Shown here in pieces: positions 23,696-32,166 of a stretch of 64,000 nt of DNA; the first letter of the stretch is position 1; each line of letters begins with the position of its first letter. Position numbers and translations under genes: made by a program. Origin of the DNA: PFJX01 sp044227325 (GTDB lineage Bacteria > Pseudomonadota > Gammaproteobacteria > Burkholderiales > Thiobacillaceae); the NCBI GenBank assembly GCA_044227325.1, contig JBGAFI010000002.1, positions 124,001 through 188,000 of the forward strand. The letters are read 5' to 3'. A model generated the notes under the pieces. That model was not told the DNA's origin, did no database searches, and saw only the letters and a list, made by a program, of their open reading frames with translations.

Positions 23696-25570
23696 ATGCC
23701 CGAAATCTGTGTAAAGACCCCCTTGAGCCGGTCCCTGTTACGGACCGCCGACCAACTCATCGTCGCCCTGGAAGCCATGCGCGCCCGGGCGCTGGCCCTG
23801 GAACGGGGCTGGGCCGCGTCCCTGTCCCGGGTCGCGCCCGCGCGCCGGGCCAGCGCCCGCAACCTGGTGCATTACCTGGCCCTGCGCCAGACCGATATCC
23901 GCGTCATGCAACAGAAACTGGCCCTGCTCGGCCTGTCCCGCCTGGCGCGCTCGGAAGCCCACACCCTGAGCAGCCTGAACGCGGTGCTCGCCGCCTTGTA
24001 TGCCTTGGCGGGCCGGGAGGCGCCCCGCTTCGGACGCGGGCCGGTGGCCATCAGCAAGGGTTCCGCCCTGCTCGCGGCCCATGCCCGGGACTTGCTCGGC
24101 GAGGTGCCGAACAAGCGCCCGGCCCGCATCATGGTGACCATGCCCAGCGAAGCCGCGACCCAGCCGGAACTGTTGCGGGATCTGCTCCTGGCCGGCATGA
24201 ACGTGATGCGCATCAACTGCGCCCACGACGACGCCGAGGCCTGGCGCGCGATGATCGCCAACCTGCGCGCGGCGGAACAGGCCACCGGCCGCGCCTGCCG
24301 CATCTACGCGGATCTGGCCGGTCCCAAGCTGCGCACCGGCAATCTGCGCCCGTTGGGGCGCAAGTTGGAATTCAAACCCGCCCGGGATGTCTGGGGCCGC
24401 ATCGAGAGCGCGGCGCGCATCTGGGTCACGCCCCGGGAAAACCCGGAGCCGGCGCCGGAAGGCGCGCAAGCCGTCCTGCCGGTCAGCGGCGACGTGCTGG
24501 TGGAAGCCCGGCCCGGCGACAGCCTGGCCCTGGAGGACAGCCGGGGCGGCCAGCGCGACATCAGTCTGACGGAACGGGTCGGACGCTCCTGGCTCGCCCA
24601 CGGCCAGCACCACGTCTACCTGCGCGACGGCGCCGGCTGCGTGCTGTACCGGGACGTGGTGCAACTGGCCAAGGGCACGGTGGGGCCACTGCCGGAAGTG
24701 GTGGTGCCGCTGGTGCTGAACGTCGGCGACCGGCTGCTGCTGATTCCGGACGATCAGCTCGGCGGCCCGCCCGCCGACGCAGAGGGCGCGGAAACGGGCG
24801 AGTACGCCTCCATCCCCTGCACCCTGGACGCGGTGTTCGAGGCCGCCCGGCCGGGCCAGCCCATCTGGTTCGACGACGGCAAGATCGGCGGCGTCATCCT
24901 GAGCGCCGGCGATCGCCGCGTCCTGCTGGAAATCACCCACGCCCCGCCCAAGGGCGCGCGCCTGCGCCCGGAGAAGGGCATCAACCTGCCGGATACCGAA
25001 CTCGCGATTCCCGCCCTCACCGACAAGGATCTGGCCGATCTGGGCGCCCTCGCGCCCCACGTGGACATGGTGGGCCTGTCCTTCGTGCGGCGTCCCGAGG
25101 ATGTGCTGGACCTGCACCGCCGCCTGAACGAACTGGGCGCGGACAAGCTGGGCACCGTGCTCAAGATCGAGACGCGCCAGGGTTTCGAGAACCTGCCCCG
25201 CATCCTGCTCGCCAGCCTGGCCCGGCCGCCGGTCGGCATCATGGTCGCGCGCGGCGACCTGGCGGTGGAGATCGGTTTCGAGCGTCTGGCCGAGGTGCAG
25301 GAGGAAATCCTCTGGCTGTGCGAGGCCGCCCACGTGCCGGTGATTTGGGCCACCCAGGTGCTGGAAAGCATGGCCAAGCGCGGCCTGCCCTCCCGCGCCG
25401 AGGTGTCCGACGCCGCCTTCGGCGTGCGCGCGGAATGCGTCATGCTCAACAAGGGCCCCTACATCGTGGAAACCACGCGTTTCCTGAGCGGCGTGCTGGG
25501 CCGCATGAGCGGCCACCACGCGAAACGGCGGCCTATGTTGCGCAAGCTGGCGGTGTCGGGGGGAAGCTGA
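23696..25570 (+). CDS. Atypical pyruvate kinase with extra N-terminal domain
   Basis: A 624-residue protein whose second half has the pyruvate kinase barrel and B-domain motifs: MRINCAHDD, DLAGPKLRTG, WFDDGKIGG, KGINLPDT, LTDKDLADLGAL, LKIETRQGFENL, VARGDLAVEIGF, PVIWATQVLESMAKRGLPSRAEVSD. The usual KIEN is KIET, SGETA-G-YP is replaced by VMLNKGPYIVE, and the C-terminal allosteric domain of normal enzymes is missing. About 120 helical residues precede the barrel. Such plant- and cyanobacteria-like forms occur in some Proteobacteria; activity is likely but allostery would differ. A good ribosome site is lacking and the start is provisional. Confidence 0.75.
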   Translation: MPEICVKTPLSRSLLRTADQLIVALEAMRARALALERGWAASLSRVAPARRASARNLVHYLALRQTDIRVMQQKLALLGLSRLARSEAHTLSSLNAVLAALYALAGREAPRFGRGPVAISKGSALLAAHARDLLGEVPNKRPARIMVTMPSEAATQPELLRDLLLAGMNVMRINCAHDDAEAWRAMIANLRAAEQATGRACRIYADLAGPKLRTGNLRPLGRKLEFKPARDVWGRIESAARIWVTPRENPEPAPEGAQAVLPVSGDVLVEARPGDSLALEDSRGGQRDISLTERVGRSWLAHGQHHVYLRDGAGCVLYRDVVQLAKGTVGPLPEVVVPLVLNVGDRLLLIPDDQLGGPPADAEGAETGEYASIPCTLDAVFEAARPGQPIWFDDGKIGGVILSAGDRRVLLEITHAPPKGARLRPEKGINLPDTELAIPALTDKDLADLGALAPHVDMVGLSFVRRPEDVLDLHRRLNELGADKLGTVLKIETRQGFENLPRILLASLARPPVGIMVARGDLAVEIGFERLAEVQEEILWLCEAAHVPVIWATQVLESMAKRGLPSRAEVSDAAFGVRAECVMLNKGPYIVETTRFLSGVLGRMSGHHAKRRPMLRKLAVSGGS

Positions 25571-26005
25571 CGCAATACGAGAAAGCGCCAAGAGGCTGAG
25601 GCCAGTCCTCCATGGCGCTAAGTTAAGGAAACTGGCATGAGAAAACAGGGGGTTATGAAAGCCACATGTGGCCGGGGCAAATTGCGGGGAGGTTGTCGGT
25701 TGCCGAAGGCCTTGGTGTTGGAGGCACGTTCCAGGAACTTCGATGAAACCTAGCCTTCGATAAACATATGATTCCTCGGGCGCTACGCCCTTAACTTAGC
25801 GCCATGGAGGCCAGTCCTCTTTTTCTGTTGTAATTATGCAGCACTATAACTTTCGGTATATTGAGTTATTTTTTCCGAGTCAACAAAATAGTTAGTATCT
25901 GCGGCGTATGTTGGTATGTGTGATTTTTTACCTCTGGCCGTAGAGCGGCAATAATTTTTCTTTTTGTATCAGGCGACGTTTTTATCTAATTTTTTGGGGA
26001 ATCAA
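25571..26005. other. Intergenic region with a MITE and AT-rich leader
   Basis: The first part is filled by the 196-bp MITE described separately. The remaining ~185 bases are AT-rich. A weak promoter can be read there (TTGAGT at 25861, 17 bases, CAAAAT at 25884) about 120 bases before the OmpA-like gene. Confidence 0.4.
25611..25806. mobile_element. 196-bp MITE, IS4-family type
   Basis: The element has 18-bp perfect terminal inverted repeats (CATGGCGCTAAGTTAAGG at 25611-25628, its complement at 25789-25806). It is flanked on each side by the same 13-bp sequence, GAGGCCAGTCCTC (25598-25610 and 25807-25819). IS4-group elements have ends with the AGTTAAGG core and make 10-13-bp target duplications, so this is probably a non-autonomous derivative mobilised by an IS4-family transposase. 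No transposase frame is present inside. The perfect target duplication suggests fairly recent insertion. Confidence 0.85.
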
Positions 26006-26635
26006 ATGAAACGCTCCAGTTTATTGATGGGTGCCCTTTCTATGTCGTTGGTGGCGGGCGGGCTTAGCTCTTCCCTAGCCATGGCTGGAGATGGTGCTTG
26101 GTATGTTGGCGCTTCTGTCGGCAGAGCCAAGGTTGATCTTCCCTCTGCTGCGGCCTGGGATGCTGAGTTTGCTTCTCTGGGTGTAACGAGTACCTCCACG
26201 CGGGACGACAGCGATACGGGGTACAGCATTTATGTCGGCCGCTCACTCAACAAGAATTTTGCTCTTGAACTCAGTTATGCCGATTTTGGTGAGGCTGGCT
26301 ATCGTTCAAACATTACCGCGCCGGTTGTCACTTCGGCGACCGTTCCTTTTGAGGGCACTTCCTGGGGTGTCTCCGTTGTCGGCAGTTTGCCCGTATCGGA
26401 GCGGTTTTCTCTTCAGGCAAAAGTCGGTTATCAATTTTGGGATGTGTCGGCATCTGTGACGGTGGCGGGAACATCCTATGATGCCGGCAGCGAAAATGGC
26501 TCGGATCTATTGCTCGGTCTGGGAGTGAAATACGATGTCAGTAAGAGCGTTGCCGTCCGTGGTTTCTGGGACCGCTATGATCTGGGTGGTACCGATGTCG
26601 ATTATTATGGTGTTGGAGTCCAAGTGGGCTTCTAA
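26006..26635 (+). CDS. OmpA/OmpW-like outer-membrane beta-barrel protein
   Basis: A 209-residue protein with a signal peptide (MGALSMSLVAGGLSSSLAMA) and an eight-stranded-barrel pattern: WYVGASVGRAKVD, GYSIYVGRSLNKNFALELSYADFGEAGY, SLQAKVGYQFWDVSASVTV, ending in YYGVGVQVGF with a terminal Phe. TTTGGGGA seven bases before ATG 26006 fixes the start; a TTG further up is not needed. Codon use is visibly AT-richer than the neighbouring genes and the flanks are AT-rich too, so the gene may be acquired. A strong terminator follows. Function is unknown beyond an outer-membrane location. Confidence 0.8.
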   Translation: MKRSSLLMGALSMSLVAGGLSSSLAMAGDGAWYVGASVGRAKVDLPSAAAWDAEFASLGVTSTSTRDDSDTGYSIYVGRSLNKNFALELSYADFGEAGYRSNITAPVVTSATVPFEGTSWGVSVVGSLPVSERFSLQAKVGYQFWDVSASVTVAGTSYDAGSENGSDLLLGLGVKYDVSKSVAVRGFWDRYDLGGTDVDYYGVGVQVGF

Positions 26636-26648
26636 TCCGCTTGTCTGG

Positions 26649-26676
26649 AAAACCCGGCTTCGGCCGGGTTTTTTTT
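26649..26676 (+). terminator. Rho-independent terminator
   Basis: Stem AACCCGGC/GCCGGGTT with TTCG loop and a run of eight T residues, 13 bases after the OmpA-like gene. Confidence 0.93.
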
Positions 26677-26962
26677 GAAAAAATTGGTAACCCAGAGTGC
26701 TAAATATTGGCCATCATCTCAATGACAGACTCGGCTGAATGTTTGTTCTTTAGGTTGTTTTATAAACGCGCAAAGCATTTTCCTTTGTGCTGATTCTGTT
26801 TTTTGAAATAGAAAGTTTTGATCCGGGGAGAATCGCTAATTCTAGTTATCTGTTTTTGTATAAGTGGTGCCCAGTAAAAATGGGTGGTATGTCCTCGCTT
26901 CAAGCCGCCGCATAGGATGATGTCAAACGAAGGTAAAATTATAAAAATTCGTTAAACCTGGA
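26677..26962. other. AT-rich spacer before GGDEF-EAL gene
   Basis: No coding frame is convincing. A weak hairpin (GCGCAAAG/CTTTGTGC around 26768-26790) is present, and the last 30 bases (TAAAATTATAAAA) could hold a -10 element for the following gene. Composition is much more AT-rich than the rest of the window. Confidence 0.35.
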
Positions 26963-28726
26963 GTGGATCGATCCGATAACCCTCGTATCCGGAACCAATG
27001 GCACGCGCTCAACTTGACTTCTCTTCCCGACAATCCAGCCCATCATTCTTCAGCGGTTCTGTCAGAGCGATTGGCCGATCGGCTCGCGGATTTTCTGGCG
27101 CGGGTGTCGCCGAAGGCCGACGTTCTGTTCGTTTCCACGCCCGGTCGCGAGTGGCTGGGGGACGCGGATGGCGCCTTGGGAAAAGGCGATAGCCTGTTGA
27201 CCGTCGTGGCGCGGGAAGATCACCCGGCATTAACCGAAGCCTTGCGCCGCGCGGCAAGCCAGGGGCGGCAAAGCGTGAACGTCAGCATGATCCGGGGCGA
27301 TGGCGGCCTGGTGCGGGTGACCTGCCGCATCCTGCTGCTGGTGGCGCTGGGCAAGCATGTGGAATTGCTGTTCGCCGCCTGGGAGACCGGGGCGATGCCG
27401 AGCACGGCGGAGGCCGGCGACGAGACGATTCCAGTCGATCCTTTGACCGGTCTGCCATCCCGGCCGCGCCTGCTGCAAAAACTGGCGGAATTGACGCGCC
27501 AGGATGCGGCGCAACCCGTCGATTTCGCGCTCCTGCACCTGGATCTGGACGGTTTCCAGAAGGTCAACGATGCCCTCGGACATGTCGAAGGCGACCGTCT
27601 GCTGGCGGAAGCGGGAACACGCCTGACTTCCCTGCTGCGGGCTTCCGACATGGTGGCCCGCTCCGGTAGCGACGAGTTCGCCCTGATACTGCCCGGCGTG
27701 CACGACCGGGATGCGATCAATCAGGTCGCCCGGAAAATTCTATCCGCGCTGCAACGGCCTTATCTGCTGGGTGGCAGCCATGTGCATCTGTCCGCGAGCA
27801 TCGGGGTGGCGCTGTTTCCGGAGCATGCCGGCGACAGTCAGCAGTTGTTCAAGTGCGCGGATATCGCGCTCACGGAAGCCAAGTCCGGCGGGCGCAACCG
27901 CTGGCAGATCTACCAGCCTGGCGGCGTGGCCGAGGCCAGCAGGCAGATCGCGCTGGAAGAGCACATGTACGATGCGATCCAGAACGGAGAATTCGAGATG
28001 CATTACCAGCCGCTGTGGCGCGCCGACACCCGGAGGATGGTGGGTGTGGAAGCGCTGATGCGCTGGAACCGGCCGGGGGAAGGGTTCATCTCGCCGGCGG
28101 AATTCATCCCCCTGGCCGAGGGGAACGGGCTGATCGGCTTTCTCGGCACCTGGTCCCTGCGCGCCAGTTGTCACCAGATGGCCGCGTGGAACAAGACCTG
28201 GGGAACCCATCTGCGCGCCTCGGTGAATCTGTCGCCGGCCCAATTCCACCAGGGTGACGTCGTCGCCAGCGTGGAGCATGCGCTGGCCGAATCGGGTTTG
28301 CCGGCCGGGTGCCTGACCCTGGAGATTACCGAGGGCGCGCTGATGCGCGACCCCGTCGAGACGGAAGGTTTGCTGAACCGGTTGCGGGATCTCGGGTTGT
28401 GCGTCTCCGTGGACGATTTCGGCACCGGTTACTCTTCTCTCGCGTATCTCAAGCGTTTCCCCCTTTCCAGCCTCAAGATCGACCAGTCCTTCGTGGCCGA
28501 CCTGGAAAAGGATCAGAACGATCTGGCGATCGTGTCCGCGATCCTGGGACTGGCGCGGGAACTGGACCTGAGAGTCGTGGCCGAAGGTGTGGAAAGCGAA
28601 GCGCAATTGGCTATCCTGGCGGAAAAAGGATGCGATATGGTCCAAGGCTATCTGCTTGGACGCCCGGTTTCAGCACAGGATTTGACCCGTAAAGTGGAAG
28701 GTGGCGAGTGGATGCTGGAGAAATGA
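26963..28726 (+). CDS. PAS-like/GGDEF/EAL cyclic-di-GMP protein
   Basis: A 587-residue cytosolic protein: an N-terminal PAS-like region (~20-140), a GGDEF domain (~150-310) and an EAL domain (~325-580). The GGDEF signature is SGSDEF around Asp237, so the second Gly is Ser and cyclase activity is doubtful. The EAL domain keeps Glu363-Ala364-Leu365, DDFGTGYSSL and the EGVE motif, so phosphodiesterase activity against c-di-GMP is likely. The start is GTG at 26963, with CTGGAG nearly touching it, so the true start may be slightly different. The stop overlaps the HDOD gene (ATGA), so both belong to one signalling operon. Confidence 0.88.
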   Translation: MDRSDNPRIRNQWHALNLTSLPDNPAHHSSAVLSERLADRLADFLARVSPKADVLFVSTPGREWLGDADGALGKGDSLLTVVAREDHPALTEALRRAASQGRQSVNVSMIRGDGGLVRVTCRILLLVALGKHVELLFAAWETGAMPSTAEAGDETIPVDPLTGLPSRPRLLQKLAELTRQDAAQPVDFALLHLDLDGFQKVNDALGHVEGDRLLAEAGTRLTSLLRASDMVARSGSDEFALILPGVHDRDAINQVARKILSALQRPYLLGGSHVHLSASIGVALFPEHAGDSQQLFKCADIALTEAKSGGRNRWQIYQPGGVAEASRQIALEEHMYDAIQNGEFEMHYQPLWRADTRRMVGVEALMRWNRPGEGFISPAEFIPLAEGNGLIGFLGTWSLRASCHQMAAWNKTWGTHLRASVNLSPAQFHQGDVVASVEHALAESGLPAGCLTLEITEGALMRDPVETEGLLNRLRDLGLCVSVDDFGTGYSSLAYLKRFPLSSLKIDQSFVADLEKDQNDLAIVSAILGLARELDLRVVAEGVESEAQLAILAEKGCDMVQGYLLGRPVSAQDLTRKVEGGEWMLEK

Positions 28727-30195
28727 TGCGTATCTCGGACGATGTGTCCGCGATGACCGCTTCCGGCGCGGCGGAGTCGCTGTCGGCCCGGATTCTGCGG
28801 CGTATGAACGAGAGCGGCGGTTTTCCCGCCCTGGATCATTCCGTGACCCAGATCGTCGAGGCTTTGGAAATCGGCGAGGTGGATACGACCCCCCTGGTCA
28901 ACGCCGTCCTGGCCGATGTCTCCCTGACACAGAAAGTCCTGCGCCTGGCCAACTCCGCCATGTACGCGCCCATCGGGCGCAGCGTGTCCACCGTCTCCCA
29001 TGCCTTGATGGTGCTGGGGTTCGAGGCGGTGGGGCATCTCGCCCTCGGCGTCAAGCTGATCGGTTCCATGGGGCGGTTGGATACCCTCTCCAATGGCGCC
29101 GAACGGGAATTGGCCCATAGCCTGGTGGCGGGTTCGGTGGCGGGTTCGGTGGCCGGCCGTTCCGGCGCGAGAAACGGCGAGATGGGCGTGGTGTGTTCGC
29201 TGTTGCACCGCGTCGGGCGTCTTCTGGTGGCCTTCTACCTGCCGGAGGAATGGCGCCGCATCCAGGATGCGGTGGCGGCGGGCGGAAACGAAGCGGATGC
29301 CGCGCGCGAGGAACTGGGGGTCAGCCTGGACGATCTGGGCATGCAGATCGCCCGGCAGTGGCGTCTGCCGGCGAAGATCGTCGGCACCCTGAAGAACGAA
29401 AACAACCCGCCCCCGGACGGCGAGGATGCATGGCTGCATGCGCTGACCCGGTTTTCCGATCGCTCCGCCGGCATCATCGCCATGGGCGCCGGCGAGCCTG
29501 CGGGCCAGGATATGGCGGCGCTGGCCGCGGAGTTCGGCGATGCCCTCGGCGTGCGGCCGGAAACCTTGCTTCTCGCGGTCCAGGCCGCGACCGACGAGGT
29601 GACGGCGGAGCCGCTGCTGGCCAGCGTGCTGCTGGAGAAACCGGATGTATCCACCGCGGCGGTCGCGAAGCCGGCGCCACTTCCGGCCATGGACCCGCTG
29701 TCCCAATTGAAAGTCGGATTGCAGGACGCGCGGGCCGCCATCGAGGAAAACGGATCCGTGGCGGAAATCGAGCGGGTGGTGCTGGAGATCGTGTTCCGGG
29801 CGCTGGATTTGAGCAGGGCCGCGATCCTGCTTCTGGATCGGGAAAAGCAGCACTACCGCGTCGAATTCACCCTGTCCACGCGGGAGGACAATCGGCTCGC
29901 CAAGTTTTCCATGCCGGTGGCACCGGGGTCGGATTTGGCCTATCTGGCCCTGGCGAGGAAGGTCGATATCTATATCGACAACCCGCGCGATACCAAGATC
30001 GCCTCGCGCTTGCCCAACTGGGTGCGCAGCCAGGGATTGCATCCCTTCTTTTTGCTGCCGATCGTGAACGATGAGGGAGTTGCCGTCGGCTTGCTCTATG
30101 GGCAACAGCAAAACGACTTGAAGCTGAGCAAGGAAGAGTTGGGCCAGTTGGCCCTGTTGCGCGAGTTGCTCCAGACCCGCATTCGTGCCGGCTAG
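28723..30195 (+). CDS. HDOD and GAF domain signalling protein
   Basis: A 490-residue protein coupled to the GGDEF-EAL gene (ATGA). Residues ~15-210 form an HDOD domain (LVNAVLADVSLTQKVLRLANSAMY, VSTVSHALMVLGFEAVGHLAL), and residues ~325-485 form a GAF-like domain (VLEIVFRALDLSRAAILLL, HPFFLLPIVNDEGVAVGLLYG). HDOD proteins are non-catalytic relatives of HD phosphodiesterases and often act beside c-di-GMP enzymes. A short in-frame repeat encodes GSVAGSVAG near residue 140. The upstream GTG at 28708 is an alternative start, but the ATG at 28723 has CTGGAG in the right place. Confidence 0.85.
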   Translation: MMRISDDVSAMTASGAAESLSARILRRMNESGGFPALDHSVTQIVEALEIGEVDTTPLVNAVLADVSLTQKVLRLANSAMYAPIGRSVSTVSHALMVLGFEAVGHLALGVKLIGSMGRLDTLSNGAERELAHSLVAGSVAGSVAGRSGARNGEMGVVCSLLHRVGRLLVAFYLPEEWRRIQDAVAAGGNEADAAREELGVSLDDLGMQIARQWRLPAKIVGTLKNENNPPPDGEDAWLHALTRFSDRSAGIIAMGAGEPAGQDMAALAAEFGDALGVRPETLLLAVQAATDEVTAEPLLASVLLEKPDVSTAAVAKPAPLPAMDPLSQLKVGLQDARAAIEENGSVAEIERVVLEIVFRALDLSRAAILLLDREKQHYRVEFTLSTREDNRLAKFSMPVAPGSDLAYLALARKVDIYIDNPRDTKIASRLPNWVRSQGLHPFFLLPIVNDEGVAVGLLYGQQQNDLKLSKEELGQLALLRELLQTRIRAG

Positions 30196-30274
30196 TCCGC
30201 TCGCTCCGCATGCCCCCGCCCCGCCGGCGATGAAGTCGCTGGCGAATCGCCAGCCGCCAGCCCGGGCATGGACG

Positions 30275-30300
30275 AAAAAAGAGGGGCCGAAGCCCCTCTT
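30275..30300 (-). terminator. Rho-independent terminator of fccAB
   Basis: Stem GAGGGGC/GCCCCTC with a four-base loop; read on the minus strand it is followed by six T residues. It lies about 20 bases after the flavoprotein gene. Confidence 0.88.
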
Positions 30301-30318
30301 CGATCGGCGTGAAGGGGT

Positions 30319-31653
30319 TCAGCCCTTGACGGTGTAGTTGTAATTCTCCGGCAGGCCCAGGGTGTCGGCCCAGACGTTCTTGGCCCAGGACTCCATGTAG
30401 GCGAACTCGAGTTCGCTTTCTTCCTTGGAGACGCCGCCACCCTTCTGGGCGACCATCTTGTTGCCCTCGCCGTAGCGGAACACGGTCGCCACGTGGAAGG
30501 CGGTGCCCATGCCGGTGGCGGAATAGCAGGTGTTGGTCACCACGGGCGCGGTGTCCGGATCACGGCCGTTGAGCATCTCCACGATGGCGGAGGCGCACAT
30601 CTTGCCGGTGTTGTTGGCCACGGAGCCGGATTTCGGGAAGTTGGTCAGGGTGGAGTCGCCGAGGATGTGCACGTTCTTCACGTGCATGGACTCGAAGGTG
30701 CGGTAGTCGATGGCGCACCACGGCCCTTCCTTGCCGTCCAGGCCCAGGCGCACGCCGGCCATGGCGGTGATGGTGGCGGCCTGCATGGGAGGCACCACGT
30801 TGATCACGTCACCCTTCACGTCGTCGAACTCGGTGCCCACCATCATCTTCACGGGGTCCACGGAGCGGGGCATGTTGTTGGGACGGTAGTCGATCATGCT
30901 GTCCGGGGTGCCGTAGCCGAAGTGCTTCTTCCAGGCGGCCAGGAACAGGCCCTTCTTGGAGGCGATATCCGGGTTGCCGTCCAGCACGATGACCTTGGAT
31001 TTCGGCTTGGCCCGCTTCAGGTAGCTCGACACCATGCAGGCGCGCTCGTAGGGTCCGGGCGGGCAGCGGTACGGGGCCATGGGCACGGACATCACGAACA
31101 CGCCGCCGTCGGGCATGGCTTCCAGTTGCTGGCGCAGAACGCCGGTCTGGTCGGGGCTCGCCTTCCAGGCGTGCTTGATGGTTTTCTGGGCTTCCGCGTC
31201 GTAGCCCTTGACCTTGTCGAACAGCAGCTCGACGCCGCCGGCCAGAACCAGACGGTCATAGGCGAAGGATTTGCCGCCCGCGGTCTTGACCATGCGGCCG
31301 GCGGTGTCGATGCCGGTCACCGAGTCCTGCACGAAGTTGTCCACGACCGTCTTGATGTTGTCGTAGGGCAGCGTGATGTCCGCCATGTTGTTGATGCCGG
31401 CCAGCACCGTGTTGGAGAACGGGCAGGAGGTGAACACCGGATTGGCTTCGATGATGGTGACCTCGATGTTCGGGTCCCACATCTTCATGTAGCGGGCGCA
31501 GGTGGCGCCGCCGAAGCCGGCGCCGACGATGACGACCTTGGGACGGGCGCTCGCGACGGCGGCGCTGCCGCCGCAACCGGCCAGGGTGCCCAGGGTGGTC
31601 GCGCCGGCCACACCGGCGGAGACTTTCAGAAATTCGCGGCGATCAAATGCCAT
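30319..31653 (-). CDS. fccB: Sulfide dehydrogenase (flavocytochrome c) flavoprotein subunit
   Basis: The 444-residue protein is the FAD subunit of flavocytochrome c sulfide dehydrogenase, which oxidises sulfide to sulfur in the periplasm and passes electrons to cytochrome c. It begins with a Tat-type signal (DRREFLKVSAGVAGATTLGTLAGC), then the FAD-binding PKVVIVGAGFGGATCARYMK. The cysteine in FTSCPFSNTVLAG and that in YRCPPGPYERACM are typical of FccB. The family C-terminal domain (ATVFRYGEGNKM) is present. It lies downstream of its cytochrome gene on the same strand and shares a terminator. Full length, nothing odd. Confidence 0.95.
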   Translation of the reverse strand: MAFDRREFLKVSAGVAGATTLGTLAGCGGSAAVASARPKVVIVGAGFGGATCARYMKMWDPNIEVTIIEANPVFTSCPFSNTVLAGINNMADITLPYDNIKTVVDNFVQDSVTGIDTAGRMVKTAGGKSFAYDRLVLAGGVELLFDKVKGYDAEAQKTIKHAWKASPDQTGVLRQQLEAMPDGGVFVMSVPMAPYRCPPGPYERACMVSSYLKRAKPKSKVIVLDGNPDIASKKGLFLAAWKKHFGYGTPDSMIDYRPNNMPRSVDPVKMMVGTEFDDVKGDVINVVPPMQAATITAMAGVRLGLDGKEGPWCAIDYRTFESMHVKNVHILGDSTLTNFPKSGSVANNTGKMCASAIVEMLNGRDPDTAPVVTNTCYSATGMGTAFHVATVFRYGEGNKMVAQKGGGVSKEESELEFAYMESWAKNVWADTLGLPENYNYTVKG

Positions 31654-31674
31654 GTTGTTTTCTCCTCGCTGTAC

Positions 31675-31977
31675 TTACTTGTGGGTGGCGAACCAGGCGC
31701 CCAGGGCCTCGTATTCGGCGTCGGTGTAGCCCATGGCGTGCTTGGACATGACCGTGCTGGGGCGGGTGCCGTCGCGGAAGGCCTTCATCTGTTCGACGAA
31801 ATAACCTTTCTCCAGACCGGCCAGGCTGGGAATGGCGCCGCGGCTCTTGCCGTCGGGGCCATGGCAGTAGGCGCAGTTCGCGGCCATGAAACGGGCGCGG
31901 GTATCGACGGCTTGGGCCGAGGCGACCGCACCCAGGGCACCCGCGAACAGCAGGGTGAAAGCGAGGGTTTTCTTCAT
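31675..31977 (-). CDS. fccA: Cytochrome c subunit of sulfide dehydrogenase
   Basis: A 100-residue secreted monohaem cytochrome c: signal peptide MKKTLAFTLLFAGALGAVASAQA, haem motif CAYCH and a distal Met in TVMSKHAMGY. It is the electron-accepting partner of the flavoprotein that follows 21 bases later. Known FccA may be monohaem or dihaem; this is the short type. ATG at 31977 has GGAGGA six bases before it, so the upstream in-frame ATG at 31989 is not the start. An FNR-type box stands about 95 bases upstream. Confidence 0.93.
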   Translation of the reverse strand: MKKTLAFTLLFAGALGAVASAQAVDTRARFMAANCAYCHGPDGKSRGAIPSLAGLEKGYFVEQMKAFRDGTRPSTVMSKHAMGYTDAEYEALGAWFATHK

Positions 31978-32072
31978 GTATTCCTCCATGATGAAAAGAA
32001 AAAAGGCGGATATCCGCCAGCCGATCCGAACTCAGGTATCTCCCGCGCCAGCACGGTGCGCACCGCGTTCGC

Positions 32073-32086
32073 TTGATCCAGGTCAA
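32073..32086 (-). promoter_or_regulatory. FNR/ANR-type box upstream of fccAB
   Basis: TTGATCCAGGTCAA matches the FNR/ANR consensus TTGAT-N4-ATCAA at nine of ten fixed positions. It lies between hemH and fccA, about 95 bases before the fccA start, which suggests oxygen-responsive control of sulfide oxidation. Core promoter elements are not clear. Confidence 0.55.
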
Positions 32087-32166
32087 ACCTTAGTATCTAT
32101 TGCCATGGTGGCATGGCGGTTTTGTACCAGTCAACAAGCAAACTCTAATATTGGCGGGCTTTCCCG

